From Artemisia argyi (lineage: Eukaryota > Streptophyta > Magnoliopsida > Asterales > Asteraceae): a stretch of DNA of 64,000 bases. Under the pieces are notes generated by a model that did not search any database, was not told the origin of the DNA, and worked only from the letters and a program-made list of their open reading frames with translations. Positions 42,929 to 54,365 of this stretch are shown in pieces. The DNA lies in contig CM060693.1 of the NCBI GenBank assembly GCA_030686995.1, positions 121,423,228 to 121,487,227 on the forward strand, in the 5' to 3' direction. The position numbers and the translations under genes are program-made. Numbering within the stretch: the first letter of the stretch is position 1; each line of letters starts with the position of its first letter.

Positions 42929-43405
42929 TGTTGGGAATTATACTAACAGTTACCACGGCTAAGAGAAGATATTACAACTGCAGAAGATTGTACTTGCAGT
43001 GGAAACTCATTACCACTGCAAGAACAATATATTACCACTGCTTATTAGATAACTGTTAGGAGACGCGTCTAGATAAATATAGAATAGATCTTGTGTATAT
43101 CTTATTCTATTAGTTTTATACTTATCTTGTAGAAGAGGATTCCTTGTGCTATAAAAGGAGATCCTAGGTTGAAGGTTTGATATACGTTTTTCTAGAGCTT
43201 CAAGGTGTAACCCTAGTGATATCAAGATCACTCGTATTATTATTATTAATAATATTGGAGCTAATAGTTTGTTTACATACATTGTTCATATACAACTGTC
43301 TTACTCACAATCAAACTTCTAAGTGTTACTAAGTAGATTTCGCATACTTAGTGATATAATTCAAAGTATCAATCTAACACAAGTTCAAGGTGTTAAGATC
43401 CATCA
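42929..43405 (+). repeat. Inner Copia 3' LTR (477 bp)
   Basis: Same boundaries and length as the 5' LTR with about six substitutions. Confidence 0.97.
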
Positions 43406-44440
43406 CTAACCATTTATCATAAATCAGATTCGTTTGCAACGATAGTTATCGCACGAGCGTAGAGACTACACCATTTGAGGCACTCTATGGTCGAAGTACC
43501 AATTACCCATTTACAGACCAAAATTGGAAAGTTAAATTCACTGGTCTAGAACTAAAAACTATGGAACAACAAAGGAAAATTCACAAGTCAAGAACCAGTT
43601 ACAAGCAACGAGAAACTGGTAGAAGTAGGGTTGGTGCATGACGCACATCATGCGGATTGGGTATCCCTGAACAGCAAACCATCTAGATTCAAGTGGGAGA
43701 ACGAACTAAGTTGAAAGCTGTGCCTTAGAGAGGCATGATACAATTTTGGTAACACGAGAGATTGAACCTCTAGTATATTGAACCATTTAAGATTCATTTT
43801 AGAATCGACCAGCTGACATATAAAATTTGAGTTCTGGCAGAGTTCAGCAACATATATTACTCATATTACATTGTAAACCTCAAGAAGCGCTGATCATCTA
43901 TTGACGGACCGAACGCGGAAAAAGCCAAACTCACTATTCCTGTAAGCACTCATGAAATAACCAGGAATTTCCTGCAAATCAAGAATCAGTTACAAGTCGA
44001 TAAGTTGTAAACCCTTAGAATTTCAAGTTGGTGGTAGGGTTACGTTAAAAGTTCTGCCTAGGAAAGGCACGATACCATTCAGAAAACTCTGGGAAGTTAA
44101 ATTTGATGTACATTGGACCATTAATATTTTAGATAGAGAAGGCCAATAACCCTCAGACTTGAGCCTTGTTGGAAAGTAGCAGGATTACACAAACATGTTT
44201 CACAATTTCAAATCCCGAGAAATGACTTTCAGAATAGTGACTCATGATTCTATTGAAAGGAATCCAACCCAATGACAAACCTAAACATGGTAGGAGAACC
44301 AGTAGAAATCATGGACCGTGAGATCGAACGATTGAAGCAAAGATGAATTCCTATCGTGAAAGTTCGCTGGAATTCTCGAAGAAGTTCCGAGTTTACTTTG
44401 GAAACAGGAAGACCAAATGCAACTCAAGTATCCACGTCTT
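43406..44440 (+). pseudogene. Gypsy integrase, right half and C-terminal region
   Basis: Reads on from the left half: NDSYRTSVETTPFEALYGR at about 43433-43495, then broken remains, then EEPVEIMDREIERLKQR and IVKVRWNSRRSSEFTLE (about 44289-44400). These match the end of Ty3/gypsy polyproteins (PFEALYGRKC; VEIMDREVKxLKxSRIPxVKVRWNSxRGPEFTWE, from memory). Several frameshifts and stops. Confidence 0.85.
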
Positions 44441-44499
44441 TTTACCGAATATACTTCAGAGACCAACCAAAACTGAACTTTGGGATGAAGTTCCTTTTA

Positions 44500-44510
44500 G
44501 AGGGGAAGAC
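44500..44510 (+). promoter_or_regulatory. Gypsy polypurine tract
   Basis: GAGGGGAAGAC immediately before the 3' LTR. Confidence 0.8.
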
Positions 44511-47500
44511 TGTCACAATTCGTAATTTCAAATCCCTTTTCAGATGTCGAAATTTCACTTTCATATTGGGAAGTTACTATTCACCAATTACTATTCATCA
44601 TTTACTATTCACCGATAACTATTCATCATTTTACTATTCATCATTTTTGGAGTTAGTTTAAGATTCCGAGAAGCGTTCAGAAAATTCACTATTCACATGA
44701 CACTATTCATTTCCGGAGAGAAAACACTATTCATGTACTTTATTCATTTCATCGTAAATTTAGTTTACGGGTAATTAAATTCGCGTAACCAGTCAGGTTA
44801 AGCTGCGAATTCAAGCATCATCAGTAGGGACACTTCATATGGACTAGAAATGGCTTACATATCATTACAATAGCATTTGCATACTATTTCACTTGTAGGA
44901 TATTCTAATTACTATTTTTGGTATAATTGACTTTTTACGTATGTTTATTTTAAATAAACATTAACACGCGACCAATAATGTGACTAACACGTCCGACACT
45001 CCCGACTATGATCCTAATATATTTTTATATTCATTTTAATGATATATAAATTATATTATTAATTTACCCGGTATTTTGAAAATTTATTTAATTAATATCG
45101 TAAGTTTAATATAATTACGACGGTTTTCGTAGAAACTAAACAATAATCACCCAAACACTCAATACTTGTACCCAACATATTTTCACAATTTTTATGACTT
45201 TATTATGTCCCGGTTAACTTCGTTAAAATTTATTTCTACTTAACTCGGTACCCCGGTATCCTCTAAAACTAATAATATCTACACAATCCTACACCAAAGT
45301 CAAGATTTCTTACAAGTTTCATCTTTTTTCTTCCACCCTCCATGATTTGCCCACCCCCCCCCCCCCCCCCCCCCCCGCCCTATACCAATCACTTACAAGG
45401 TTTGAAATACATACTAACATTAATTAAAGCTTGTACTTGTGTCTAAAATAATAATATACATAATATACATAACATATACTAGCAACATTTTTCTAATTTA
45501 CAAGATTCAACAAGAAGGTTTTCATCCCTTTTTCTCTCCTCTCTTGGACCGGCCACAACAAGAACCCAAGCAAGAAACCATGATTTTTCAAGATCAAGTA
45601 ATTTTTCAAGTCCTATTAGTATCCTAGTTAAGGTTTTGAAATAAAAACCTCAAGGATAATTAAGTATTTCTCATCAAAAACTCTCTAATCTTTCAAGTAA
45701 GCATGTCAAACTCATTTTTATAATTTTACCAAGTTCTTATAATGTTCATATAATTTTTATACAAGATCTACATGCATATGCTAGTTTATACCACTCTATT
45801 TAAACTTTTATATCTTTTAAGCCTTAGAAATGGATAATAGGTAGATCCTTGTTAGATCCACTTGATTTATGATGTTTAGGAACCCATGACACCCTAAGAA
45901 GGTGTATGGTAAGATTAGACTAGATTTGTGGTAATTGAAAGTGATTTGGTTGAAGTTGAAACTAGTTTGAAACCCTATAATTGATTTTTGAAACTATATA
46001 TATACCTACTATCCTTATTTTAAAAACGTGGGAAAATCAGTAGATTGTGGGTAATTTTTGACCAAAGATTTAGAAAATACTTTCAAAAACGAAACTTTTG
46101 GCGAAAGAACGGATTAAAACGAGTTTATAATGAAGGAGATATGATTTTTGCAAGTTTAACGACGAAAACTATTTTCTGAAAATTTAACGTGCTGTTGGAC
46201 GATTTTCGACGGACAAAGAAAGGCGTTAGATGTAACCTAAAGGAGCCGAACTATCAAAAATATATTAATACATGTTAAGACGAATCCGTGGATATAGAGA
46301 ACAAGGAAAATGAACTTAAAACGACAAAGATATACACGTTTCAAAATCGACGAAACTATATTAATTTGGCAGCTACAATTGGAAATAATAACTTACGTAC
46401 TAAATACTATATTTTCTAGAAATATTGTTAAAGAGCTATATTCTTAACTAATGAAGTACGTATAACGCAAGGCTTATTTATACAAATAATTGACGTTATT
46501 TTAAGGTTTTCAAAACGAGGAATATAACACTAACATTTTATATACGATATATTACGACAAATTTTTATAAGTCTAGTGGGACTTATTTTTCCTTAGTATG
46601 GAAAATACCTTACTTTGACAATAACAAGTATTTTCAAGTTACGAGTGGTATAGGTATCATGTGCATAAACATTCACTACACCATTTCATGATCTAAAGTA
46701 GATCATATTCATTCATTTAGGTTGCGGCTAGTGTTCGCGCCTTGTTGTCACGATCATTTCACCACATTGTACTATCACTTCAGGTGAGTTTTCATAGCCC
46801 CGTTTTAATACAATATTTTGATTTCAAATCCCACGGGGGAGAATACATTGCATCAATTATTTTTGTACATGCCCAAGTATTAAATTCCATACATTGCTTA
46901 AGTTGTCTTACTACCAAGTTAAGTCCCCTTTATTATTATGGACCGTTAATTAAGATACAAGCGAGAGTGAGTAAATAGATCTATTCATGGTGACTCCTCC
47001 ATCCGTGTTTGGGTTGCTCCAATGGAATTACGGATGCATTTCATGTCTAATCTATTTGAGTGTCTGGTAAACACTCCTTTGGGGCCAATACAATATTTTG
47101 TCTAGCTTCGGGGTCATGAGCTTAAGAGCCAATGTAGCATTTTGACATTTTGTCGGTTTACTTTATACTTGTGGCTAGTGTACATACGATTTAACTTACA
47201 AACCTATGGAATTCACCAACATTCGTGTTGACGTTTTAGCAATGTATTTTCAGGTTATTAAGGTAGCTCCTGCTTGCATGCATTTGGACCTTCATGGAGT
47301 TGCCGAGTCGACGCGTCTCACATATATATATTTCCTGCACTTATGAAACGTTTGATTTGGATTGAACTTGTTTTTCATAAACTTGCAACACATTTTTAGG
47401 ACCTATGTTTTGTAAACTTTGAATGTTTTAAATGATCAAATGATGTATTTTTCTAAATGACACTTTAGGTCGTTCAACATAACTATAGCTGTGGTGCTAT

Positions 47501-47558
47501 GACAGTCACCCCCAGGTATTCCATTCCGCTGCCATTCAGGTATTTTGGGGGTGTGACA
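44511..47558 (+). repeat. Gypsy 3' LTR (3,048 bp)
   Basis: TGTCACAATT...GTGTGACA. Highly similar to 24104-27118; differs by scattered substitutions, a longer poly(C) run (about 45353-45376) and one additional CTATTCA unit. Confidence 0.95.
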
Positions 47559-48332
47559 GTAAAATAACCCGAACTTGTGACTTAAACTTGCACTATTGTC
47601 TGACTAAGAACCAATAATGAGAATTTCAATAAAGGTAGAATCATATACCCATCCAACCATCCTTAATTGTATATGAACTTCTCTCGAATTATCCACATCT
47701 TTTGGTGACACTTGAGCACTACAACGTAACTCCTTTAAAGTGATAGCTATATTCTATGAGCACAACAACGTAACTCCTTACATCAGGTATAACTAGACAA
47801 CTCAAGTCTTGGTCATTTGTACGGATAAAAGCTCGAACAAGGATCTCGAAGAATCATGCATCCAACCAACCCCGATATCTTCAAAATACTAAGTACACGC
47901 ACCCGTGAAATTCCACTTCAACCTCAAATAAATAATAAAGAATTATCGCCGTAGTCACATCTTGCAGTTAAAAGCTCAAATCTAGCATTTTTGACGGTTT
48001 AATGAATTTTGATAATGGTTCCCGATCTTGTAAAAAATGTAACCCCGTGAAAAATTAGTAATGACCAATATACCACTCTGTTCGCCAAAATATTATACCA
48101 CAAAGCATTAGACCTTACAATAAATTAATTACTTTTAAACCATTTTCCACCCCAACACAATTATTGTATACGATCCAAAATAGACATACTAACCCAGTCC
48201 ACCACATTTGTGTAATATTCGGCCCAAACCACTATACCAAAGTGGATAACAATACGAACGCAACCCAAAGCTAAGAAGTTAAACCAGGGCCCAAATCCAA
48301 TAGTTAATCCGATCCACACATAAGATCAGATA
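47559..48332. other. Outer Copia internal segment with promoter-like motifs
   Basis: No ORF. Toward its right end are TCGGCCCAAACC (about 48209) and CAGGGCCCAAATCC (about 48285), resembling plant site II elements on the plus strand. After removing Athila-B it joins 56353. Confidence 0.5.
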
Positions 48333-48541
48333 TAAACTGATGAGGCGAAAAATGATCCGTTTTTAGGGGGTCATTTAAGCCCGAATCCTACTTTATTTGA
48401 TCAAATATTGCCCTAAATCGTTCCTTTTGTGATTTTAGGTGTTTGGAGAGTGAATTCTGGAAAAGAGGCTATTTTGGACGTTTTTGGAGCATAAAGTGAA
48501 GAAAACGGCAAAGTACCAAAAATCCAAGCTGGAAATACAAG

Positions 48542-48770
48542 GTGACGGCGTCAAGACCAAAAGCTTGACGACGTCAGACATGAAGAATTAAATATCGAAG
48601 GTGGTGACGGCGTCAGATGGAGAGGTGACGGCGTCAAAGTGGCCAAGAATAATTTACCGTGGGTGGTGACGGCGTCACATAGGCCGTCATAAGTGGATCA
48701 AGGCCGTCCGAGGAAGTTTATGGCGGCGAGGTGACGGCGTCAGAACTTACTCTTGACGCCGTCAGAACGA
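48542..48770 (+). repeat. U3 array of the near-palindrome TGACGGCGTCA (Athila-B)
   Basis: Seven copies, one inverted (TGACGCCGTCA) and one with a changed base (TGACGACGTCA), ending just before the TATA box. The same array is in the 3' LTR (55143-55371). It has the form TGACG-N-CGTCA, which resembles bZIP/TGA-factor sites. Confidence 0.92.
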
Positions 48771-48775
48771 TTTTC

Positions 48776-48785
48776 CTATATATAG
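48776..48785 (+). promoter_or_regulatory. TATA box of the Athila-B LTR
   Basis: CTATATATAG, a few bases after the motif array; repeated in the 3' LTR. Confidence 0.7.
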
Positions 48786-49753
48786 TTTTCTAGTTTTTTC
48801 ATTAAAAAAAAAGGAGAAGTTTTGGTGAAACCCTAAAGACGATTTTGGTGCCTCTTTTACAGGTTTTTCAAGGGTTCCAAACCCTTGAGACCTTGCATTG
48901 TAATTGAGATAAGTGTACTTTCAATTCAATCAATATGTCTATGTGTTGGTTGTTTATCTTTTGTTCTTATCTTAATTCCATTATGCTAGGCTAGATCTCT
49001 CTTGTGTTTGCTTAGATCTAATAAAACCTAGATGTTGATTATGTGCTGATTACTTGTCTATTCTTGTTTTGAATGAATGATTTATATGTTAGGCTTAAGA
49101 AAACTGGCAGATCTCCAAATGGTAACATGCTTGAACGTCTTAAGAAACATGAACCGAGGCGTACTAGGTCTTTATTGGTTGTATTTAATGCATGAGCCAC
49201 TGTTTACAATCCCTATAGTTGTGTTGGGTCATGGTGTAGGAGGAGATAAGAGCTCATAGAGTTGGGGAGTTATGTATGCCACCCCACGAATGGTATTAAG
49301 GAATACAACCCGTCATTCATACAAGTGTAACAAGTAATTAACATGTAAAAGATATCTAGGGAGTAGTGAAGTCTAAGTAAACACAATTTCTCCAAATACT
49401 GCTCACAACCTTAGTTTAATTTAGTTTAATTTCATTTTCATTAGTTTAAATTAATTATATAATAGTTTTGGGTTAGTTGAATAGCAACTAATTCCGCCCA
49501 CTCCTTCAAAACCCGAGATTTTAATTGCTTTCATAAAAATAAAAAAATACAAAAATAATCATCTCTCACCTCTAGAACTATTAATTAGGTTTTCTAATCC
49601 TAGCGACACTATTCCTAAGCTGAACGATCAATCCTCCGGTACTTGTCACTATACTATACTACAACGATCAGGTACACTGCCTGGTGGGAGTTGTAAGCTT
49701 CGCGAGATCCCTCGAGAGGTAAAGCAAGGTGCGATTCCCACGCATCAAGTTTT

Positions 49754-49772
49754 TGGCGCCGCAGCCCGGGGA
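49754..49772 (+). promoter_or_regulatory. Athila-B PBS (tRNA-Asp type)
   Basis: TGGCGCCGCAGCCCGGGGA, close to the Athila PBS TGGCGCCGTTGCCGGGGA. Confidence 0.8.
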
Positions 49773-49938
49773 AATAGTTATTGTCTAGGTTAGGATTTCT
49801 TTTTATTAGGTCTACTTGCTAGATTCCTTTCTAGTAAGATTTTTTTTTTTTTTTTTTTTTTAATTTTTTTTTTTAGGTCTTCTTTAGTCTATCTTATTTC
49901 TTCGTGCCTTTGTTCGTAACTCTTTACCATCCGACATC

Positions 49939-52470
49939 ATGGAAGGTGGTAACATCTTTGAACCCATCATCCCACCACAACAAAACCCACCATTAGAACC
50001 CCTTAGGCCCCGAACCTTAGGAGAGTATTCCCGACCTAGCCACCAAGGCTACCGAAACACCATTGAGCTCACCGGAGCCAATGTGACCCCCTTGCGATCC
50101 GTCACCATCCGGTTGGTGCAAAGCGGATGTGCATTCCATGGACTTCGTTCCGAAGATCCAAACCAACACCTTAAGGACTTCCTCAAAATCGTAGATTCCA
50201 TAGACCTAGGTGTTGAAACTAGAGAGACTACCCGTTTACGCCTATTCCAATTCTCTCTACGGGATCAAGCTAGTCAATGGCTTGAGCGTTTACCCGCGGG
50301 ATCCATCACCACATGGGATGATCTCACCACTCGTTTCCTTGCTCAATTTTTCCCACCGGGGAGAACTACTAAACTTAGGAATGACATCTTGATGTTTCAA
50401 CAACGTCAAAATGAATCTCTTTATGAAGCATGGACTCGTTTCAAGGACTTACTCCAAAAAGTCCCTCATCATGGCATAGATCTTTGGCTCCAAGTCCAAA
50501 TCTTCTATGACCATATCGACATCCCCACGAGGCGAACCATTGACCAATCGGCCGGTGGTAAGCTACGTGATCTTAGTGCGGAACAATCATGGGAACTCAT
50601 AGAAGATCTTGCTCTCTATGACAACGAAAGTTGGAATGATCCCCGTGATTTGAACAAAACGGTCAAGGCAATATCTTTGCCTTCGAATAATTCAAGCACT
50701 CCCGACCGTAGGATCATGGAACTTGAGGACCAAGTCAAGTTTCTCATGAAATCTTACGAAGCTCCGAAGCATTCAAGCCAAGTGAACAAAATCACTTCTT
50801 CATGCGAATTATGTAGTGGTCCCCATGACACTCGTGATTGTGTGGAACTCCCCGGAACAGCTTTTGCGGACTACGCATCCACGCGTACCGACGAAGCGGG
50901 AGATAAGTGGTACACTTTCAAGCCCGAGCCAAACACATACGGTGATTCATATAACCCCTCATGGAAAAATCACCCAAACCTTAGGTGGAAACAAAATCAA
51001 CCGAATTCATCCAACCCACCTAATCGTTACCAATCAAACGATCCACCATCCAACCGTACCTTCAACAACAATCCTTCTAACAACTATGGTAGTACCAACA
51101 ATCTTGAAGGATTGATGTCAAAGTTCATGGCATCTCAAGAAGCCCGCGTAGCTAAGTTTGAAGCCGATTTCAAACAAAATCAAAGCGAGATGACCAATAG
51201 AATTGATGCATTGTTGAAAGTTCTCAATGACCGAGAAATGGGAGCACTCCCAAGCGACACCATCAAGAATCCGAAACTAAACGTTAATGCCATATCTTCA
51301 GTTTCATCACCCACTTCGTGTCCACAATACTACTCGGTTAAATCAACGAGCACGTGTTTCAAACAAAACCAAATTCCCCAAAAGGACCAATCAAATAAAA
51401 CACCCACTATAGAGCCGGTCAAAAGCATAGTTGAAACACCTCTTACGCAAGACCTTGACGATGAATTCAAAGAACTTCACCTTGAACGCCCCGTCATTGA
51501 TGTCTTAGCGCGTGCTCCTTACTATAGTGCCCTCCTAGAAAAATATGAGAAGTATAAGCTAGGTAAAAATGGGACCGCCTTCGTTCAAAACAAGTTGCCT
51601 AAAAAGCTTGATGATCCGGGTATATTTGTTTTGCCTTGTAAGATAGGAAGATCCGAAGCTTTCGACACACTAGCCGATTTAGGGTCAAGCCTCAACTTGA
51701 TTCCCTTATCCTTATTCACCGCTCTTAAGCTAGGAAAGTTAGAGGAAACGGAGGTATTGATAGGGCTAGCGGATGGAAGTATTGCCCACCCGGTTGGAAT
51801 GATTAAGGATGTAGTTGTTCACGTAGGAAGGTTAACTATATTAGCGGATTTTCACGTCCTAGACATGGTTAGTGACACTACATGCCCATTATTGATAGGA
51901 AGAGGATTTTTAGCAACCGCTAGTGCCATGATAGATTGCAAGGAATCCAAGATAGCGGTAGGAGAAGGCGATACTTGGTCGGTGTATGATGTTAAGAAGC
52001 ATAGTTATGATTGTGATGATGAACCAACACCGCATTGGGTAGAGATGAATAGGAGACCATCTAGATATGGACCTTGGATAGAAAGGAACTTCATAGGACC
52101 TCAATGCCCATTTTATCTAGAAAAGGATTTCGTTGAGAAGACGCATTCGGTAGAACAACTCATAGCTAGGGATGAGGAGCTAGATCCCTTTGAGGACCCC
52201 TTAGTCTTTAGAAAGATGATTGAGTTCTTGAGCGTAATGCCTATTAATATAGAGTTGAATAAATGGAAAAGAGATGGAGATAAGTATAAATGGAGGTGGG
52301 ACAAGCCACCTAAAGAAGGTGACGGGTCATGGCATATTAGAGTGACCTTGTATGATCCGGATGGAGAAAAGTTTGAAAGGTCATACCACACTAAGGGAAC
52401 CGATAGGAAGTTGAAACCTAAGTTCGATCCCAAAGATGTTCTCAATGAGGAACTCACCCGAATCACGTAG
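49939..52470 (+). CDS. Athila-B gag-protease polyprotein, 843 aa
   Basis: Intact from ATG (MEGGNIFEPIIPPQQNPPLE) to TAG. A Retrotrans_gag domain lies at about residues 70-235 (LFQFSLRDQASQWLERLP; RFLAQFFPPGRTTKLRND). A knuckle CELCSGPHDTRDC (CX2CX3HX4C) is near 290. An Asn/Pro-rich linker and a short coiled coil (about 385-425) lead to an aspartic protease at about 560-690, where DLGSSLNLIP replaces the usual DTGAS form, as in Athila proteins, and PLLIGRGFLATA is the downstream strand. The C-terminal 130 residues end in place of reverse transcriptase. Gag would form particles and the protease would mature them. Codons are undamaged, which suggests recent activity or selection on Gag. Confidence 0.93.
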   Translation: MEGGNIFEPIIPPQQNPPLEPLRPRTLGEYSRPSHQGYRNTIELTGANVTPLRSVTIRLVQSGCAFHGLRSEDPNQHLKDFLKIVDSIDLGVETRETTRLRLFQFSLRDQASQWLERLPAGSITTWDDLTTRFLAQFFPPGRTTKLRNDILMFQQRQNESLYEAWTRFKDLLQKVPHHGIDLWLQVQIFYDHIDIPTRRTIDQSAGGKLRDLSAEQSWELIEDLALYDNESWNDPRDLNKTVKAISLPSNNSSTPDRRIMELEDQVKFLMKSYEAPKHSSQVNKITSSCELCSGPHDTRDCVELPGTAFADYASTRTDEAGDKWYTFKPEPNTYGDSYNPSWKNHPNLRWKQNQPNSSNPPNRYQSNDPPSNRTFNNNPSNNYGSTNNLEGLMSKFMASQEARVAKFEADFKQNQSEMTNRIDALLKVLNDREMGALPSDTIKNPKLNVNAISSVSSPTSCPQYYSVKSTSTCFKQNQIPQKDQSNKTPTIEPVKSIVETPLTQDLDDEFKELHLERPVIDVLARAPYYSALLEKYEKYKLGKNGTAFVQNKLPKKLDDPGIFVLPCKIGRSEAFDTLADLGSSLNLIPLSLFTALKLGKLEETEVLIGLADGSIAHPVGMIKDVVVHVGRLTILADFHVLDMVSDTTCPLLIGRGFLATASAMIDCKESKIAVGEGDTWSVYDVKKHSYDCDDEPTPHWVEMNRRPSRYGPWIERNFIGPQCPFYLEKDFVEKTHSVEQLIARDEELDPFEDPLVFRKMIEFLSVMPINIELNKWKRDGDKYKWRWDKPPKEGDGSWHIRVTLYDPDGEKFERSYHTKGTDRKLKPKFDPKDVLNEELTRIT

Positions 52471-52523
52471 TAACCCACGACTTTGAGTCTAGCTACAAGA
52501 CTCGTAAATAAAGAAAAGCGCTT

Positions 52524-52541
52524 CTTGGGAGGCAACCCATG
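52524..52541 (+). other. Conserved hairpin after gag-pro stop (Athila-B)
   Basis: TGGG and CCCA plus an outer C-G pair around loop AGGCAA. Same place and loop as at 7812-7829. Confidence 0.6.
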
Positions 52542-53843
52542 TTTTGTGTGATTTTATTTGTTTGATTGTTATTTGCTTCCGTATGCATGTTTTATTTTTA
52601 TTGTTGGTTGATCATGTTTCTCTACTAAAATGTGAAATACTTTATTATGTTGTTTAGCCTAGTCTTAACTTCAACCTAGAGGTATTTTTGCAAAAGATAA
52701 GTGTAAGGGGAAACCCCAAATATGTTTTTAAGAAACAAACCGATCATGATTCTCCACGATGTTAAATGAACATGTATATTCGTATTTGTTAGAGTCAAAT
52801 GCTTGTATTGAGTCATAATGAAGTTTTGCAGGATTTTCCAGGAAGTAGGACAAAGTTTTTCCAGAAATTTTCGGAAACTTAACATAAGGATTTCTGCAGG
52901 TTCATTCTGACGGCGTCAGGGTTTGCTCTTGACGGCGTCAGGAGTCAAAAATCTGGAAATTTTACCGGTTTTGTTTTTCTAACGGAGTCTTATGGTTTTT
53001 GTGAATTATTAAGTTTTATAATCTCCAGGAAATCTGTAAACTTCATTCCACAAGCATTATATCTTACTTTGTTTTCTAGGATTTAGTAACTTATATAGGA
53101 TGCCGCCGATTTTACACGAGGTTGCCTTGTCTACTTTTGTCAGGATTTACAGGTTATTTGTGACAAGAAGATGATGTATATTCTGGAAGGGAAGCTTTGA
53201 TTGTTCGTTTTCTTGGAAGAAGATTTAACCTGGCCAACTAAAATCCATACCGAGCGAATCAGGGGAGTATTTGATTTCATTCTCTTTACTTTTTAACTTT
53301 TACATTCTTTACTTGAACATTGGGGACAATGTTCATCTTAAGTGTAAGGGGAGGGTAAAAAGATGATACCTTACATATGCACTTTCGCTTGAGTTTGTTT
53401 TGTTTGATGGTAGATGTGTAATAAAACTACGAGAAATACTTGTTAGTGTAATTTTAGCGCCAAATTTAAAATTTTTTACAACATTTAGGAGTGAAACTTT
53501 AGCCATAGCAAGCGTCTCATGGATAGGAGGTTGTATGACTAGCACATAACCGTATATTCAGAAAAATTTTCCACCCAAAAATGTGAGGTTCGCCTTTAGA
53601 TTTGATAGGAAAAGCATTCATTATTAGTGCTTATGAGTGTACCGGTAGCATTTAGATTCTAGAACTTGCGTTAGTGATGCATCCCGAGACCGCTAGTGAG
53701 ACTACATTCGTGTGGTAGGATTTACTACATGATAAGAGGCATTAGGATCACCCTTGTGTTAAACCCGTATTATAATTACTTGACCCTTTAAGTCATATTA
53801 CTTGGCTAGTTAAGTCAACTAATTTTTCCCACACCCTTAGCGC

Positions 53844-53862
53844 TGTACTCATTTTTAGTACA
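53844..53862 (+). other. Second conserved hairpin (Athila-B)
   Basis: TGTACT/AGTACA, perfect 6-bp stem, loop CATTTTT. A related TGCGCT/AGTGCA hairpin with the same loop follows at 53987-54005. Confidence 0.6.
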
Positions 53863-54315
53863 CGATACCTCTAGTACACCCCTCCGAGCCTATCTTTTCG
53901 TTTCTAACTTTAAGCATTTTACTTAAAGGAAGAATTTGTTACACCCCACTTAAATGTACACCCAAATCGCCTTAGCCTTCCGTGTATGCGCTCATTTTTA
54001 GTGCATTATTGTTATTTGTTAAACCCTAAGTTAACTTTCTAATTGATTACATGGTTGCTAAGTCGAGTCATATCATTGTACATATTGTTTTGGGACGATT
54101 GGGACTCATGGGTAAGTACTTATTTTATGGAGTAATGGGGAAGGACATAATATATTACCCCCATATGTACGTTAATCTTAAAAGTGCTCCAAGTGTTTTG
54201 ATTTTCTTAATTCGAGTCATTAGATTAGTTAAATGTAAAGTATGTAAAGATTCAAGTGTAAGGGGAATTCTCATCCCCTATGATGTATTATTTTGGATGG
54301 TAGGGTAAGAGTGTA

Positions 54316-54365
<50 letters not shown>

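Larger units (their letters stand above)
31575..43405 (+). mobile_element. Inner Copia: 11.8-kb element with an extra ORF and an antisense ORF
   Basis: Identical-length 477-bp LTRs, TSD CTAAC (31570-31574 and 43406-43410), tRNA-iMet PBS and a clear PPT. Order: gag (32116), pol (34806), antisense ORF (38975 to 38517), long extra sense ORF (39903-42839), 3' LTR. The LTRs differ at about six positions by eye. Three stops in gag and a -1 frame step before pol are the only defects seen. The layout with an additional 3' ORF fits the Maximus/SIRE (Sirevirus) group; lineage inferred. Confidence 0.95.
24104..47558 (+). mobile_element. Ty3/gypsy chromovirus-like element (degenerate), carrying a nested Copia
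   Basis: LTRs at 24104-27118 and 44511-47558, TSD GTAAA (24099-24103 and 47559-47563), PBS after the left LTR, PPT before the right one. The internal region is about 5.6 kb without the inner Copia and is full of stops and indels. Integrase motifs flank the Copia insertion. The C-terminal integrase block with PVEIMDREIERLK-like spelling and the 3-kb LTRs suggest the Tekay/Del group; lineage from memory. Confidence 0.9.
48338..49747 (+). repeat. Athila-B 5' LTR (1,410 bp)
   Basis: TGATGAGGCG...ACGCATCA. U3 holds seven TGACGGCGTCA-type motifs and a TATA box; the downstream part is non-coding. Confidence 0.96.

Noticed and set aside
49077..49259. 60-codon frame in both Athila-B LTRs (also 55678)
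   Set aside because: Present only through LTR duplication; no features of a protein gene.
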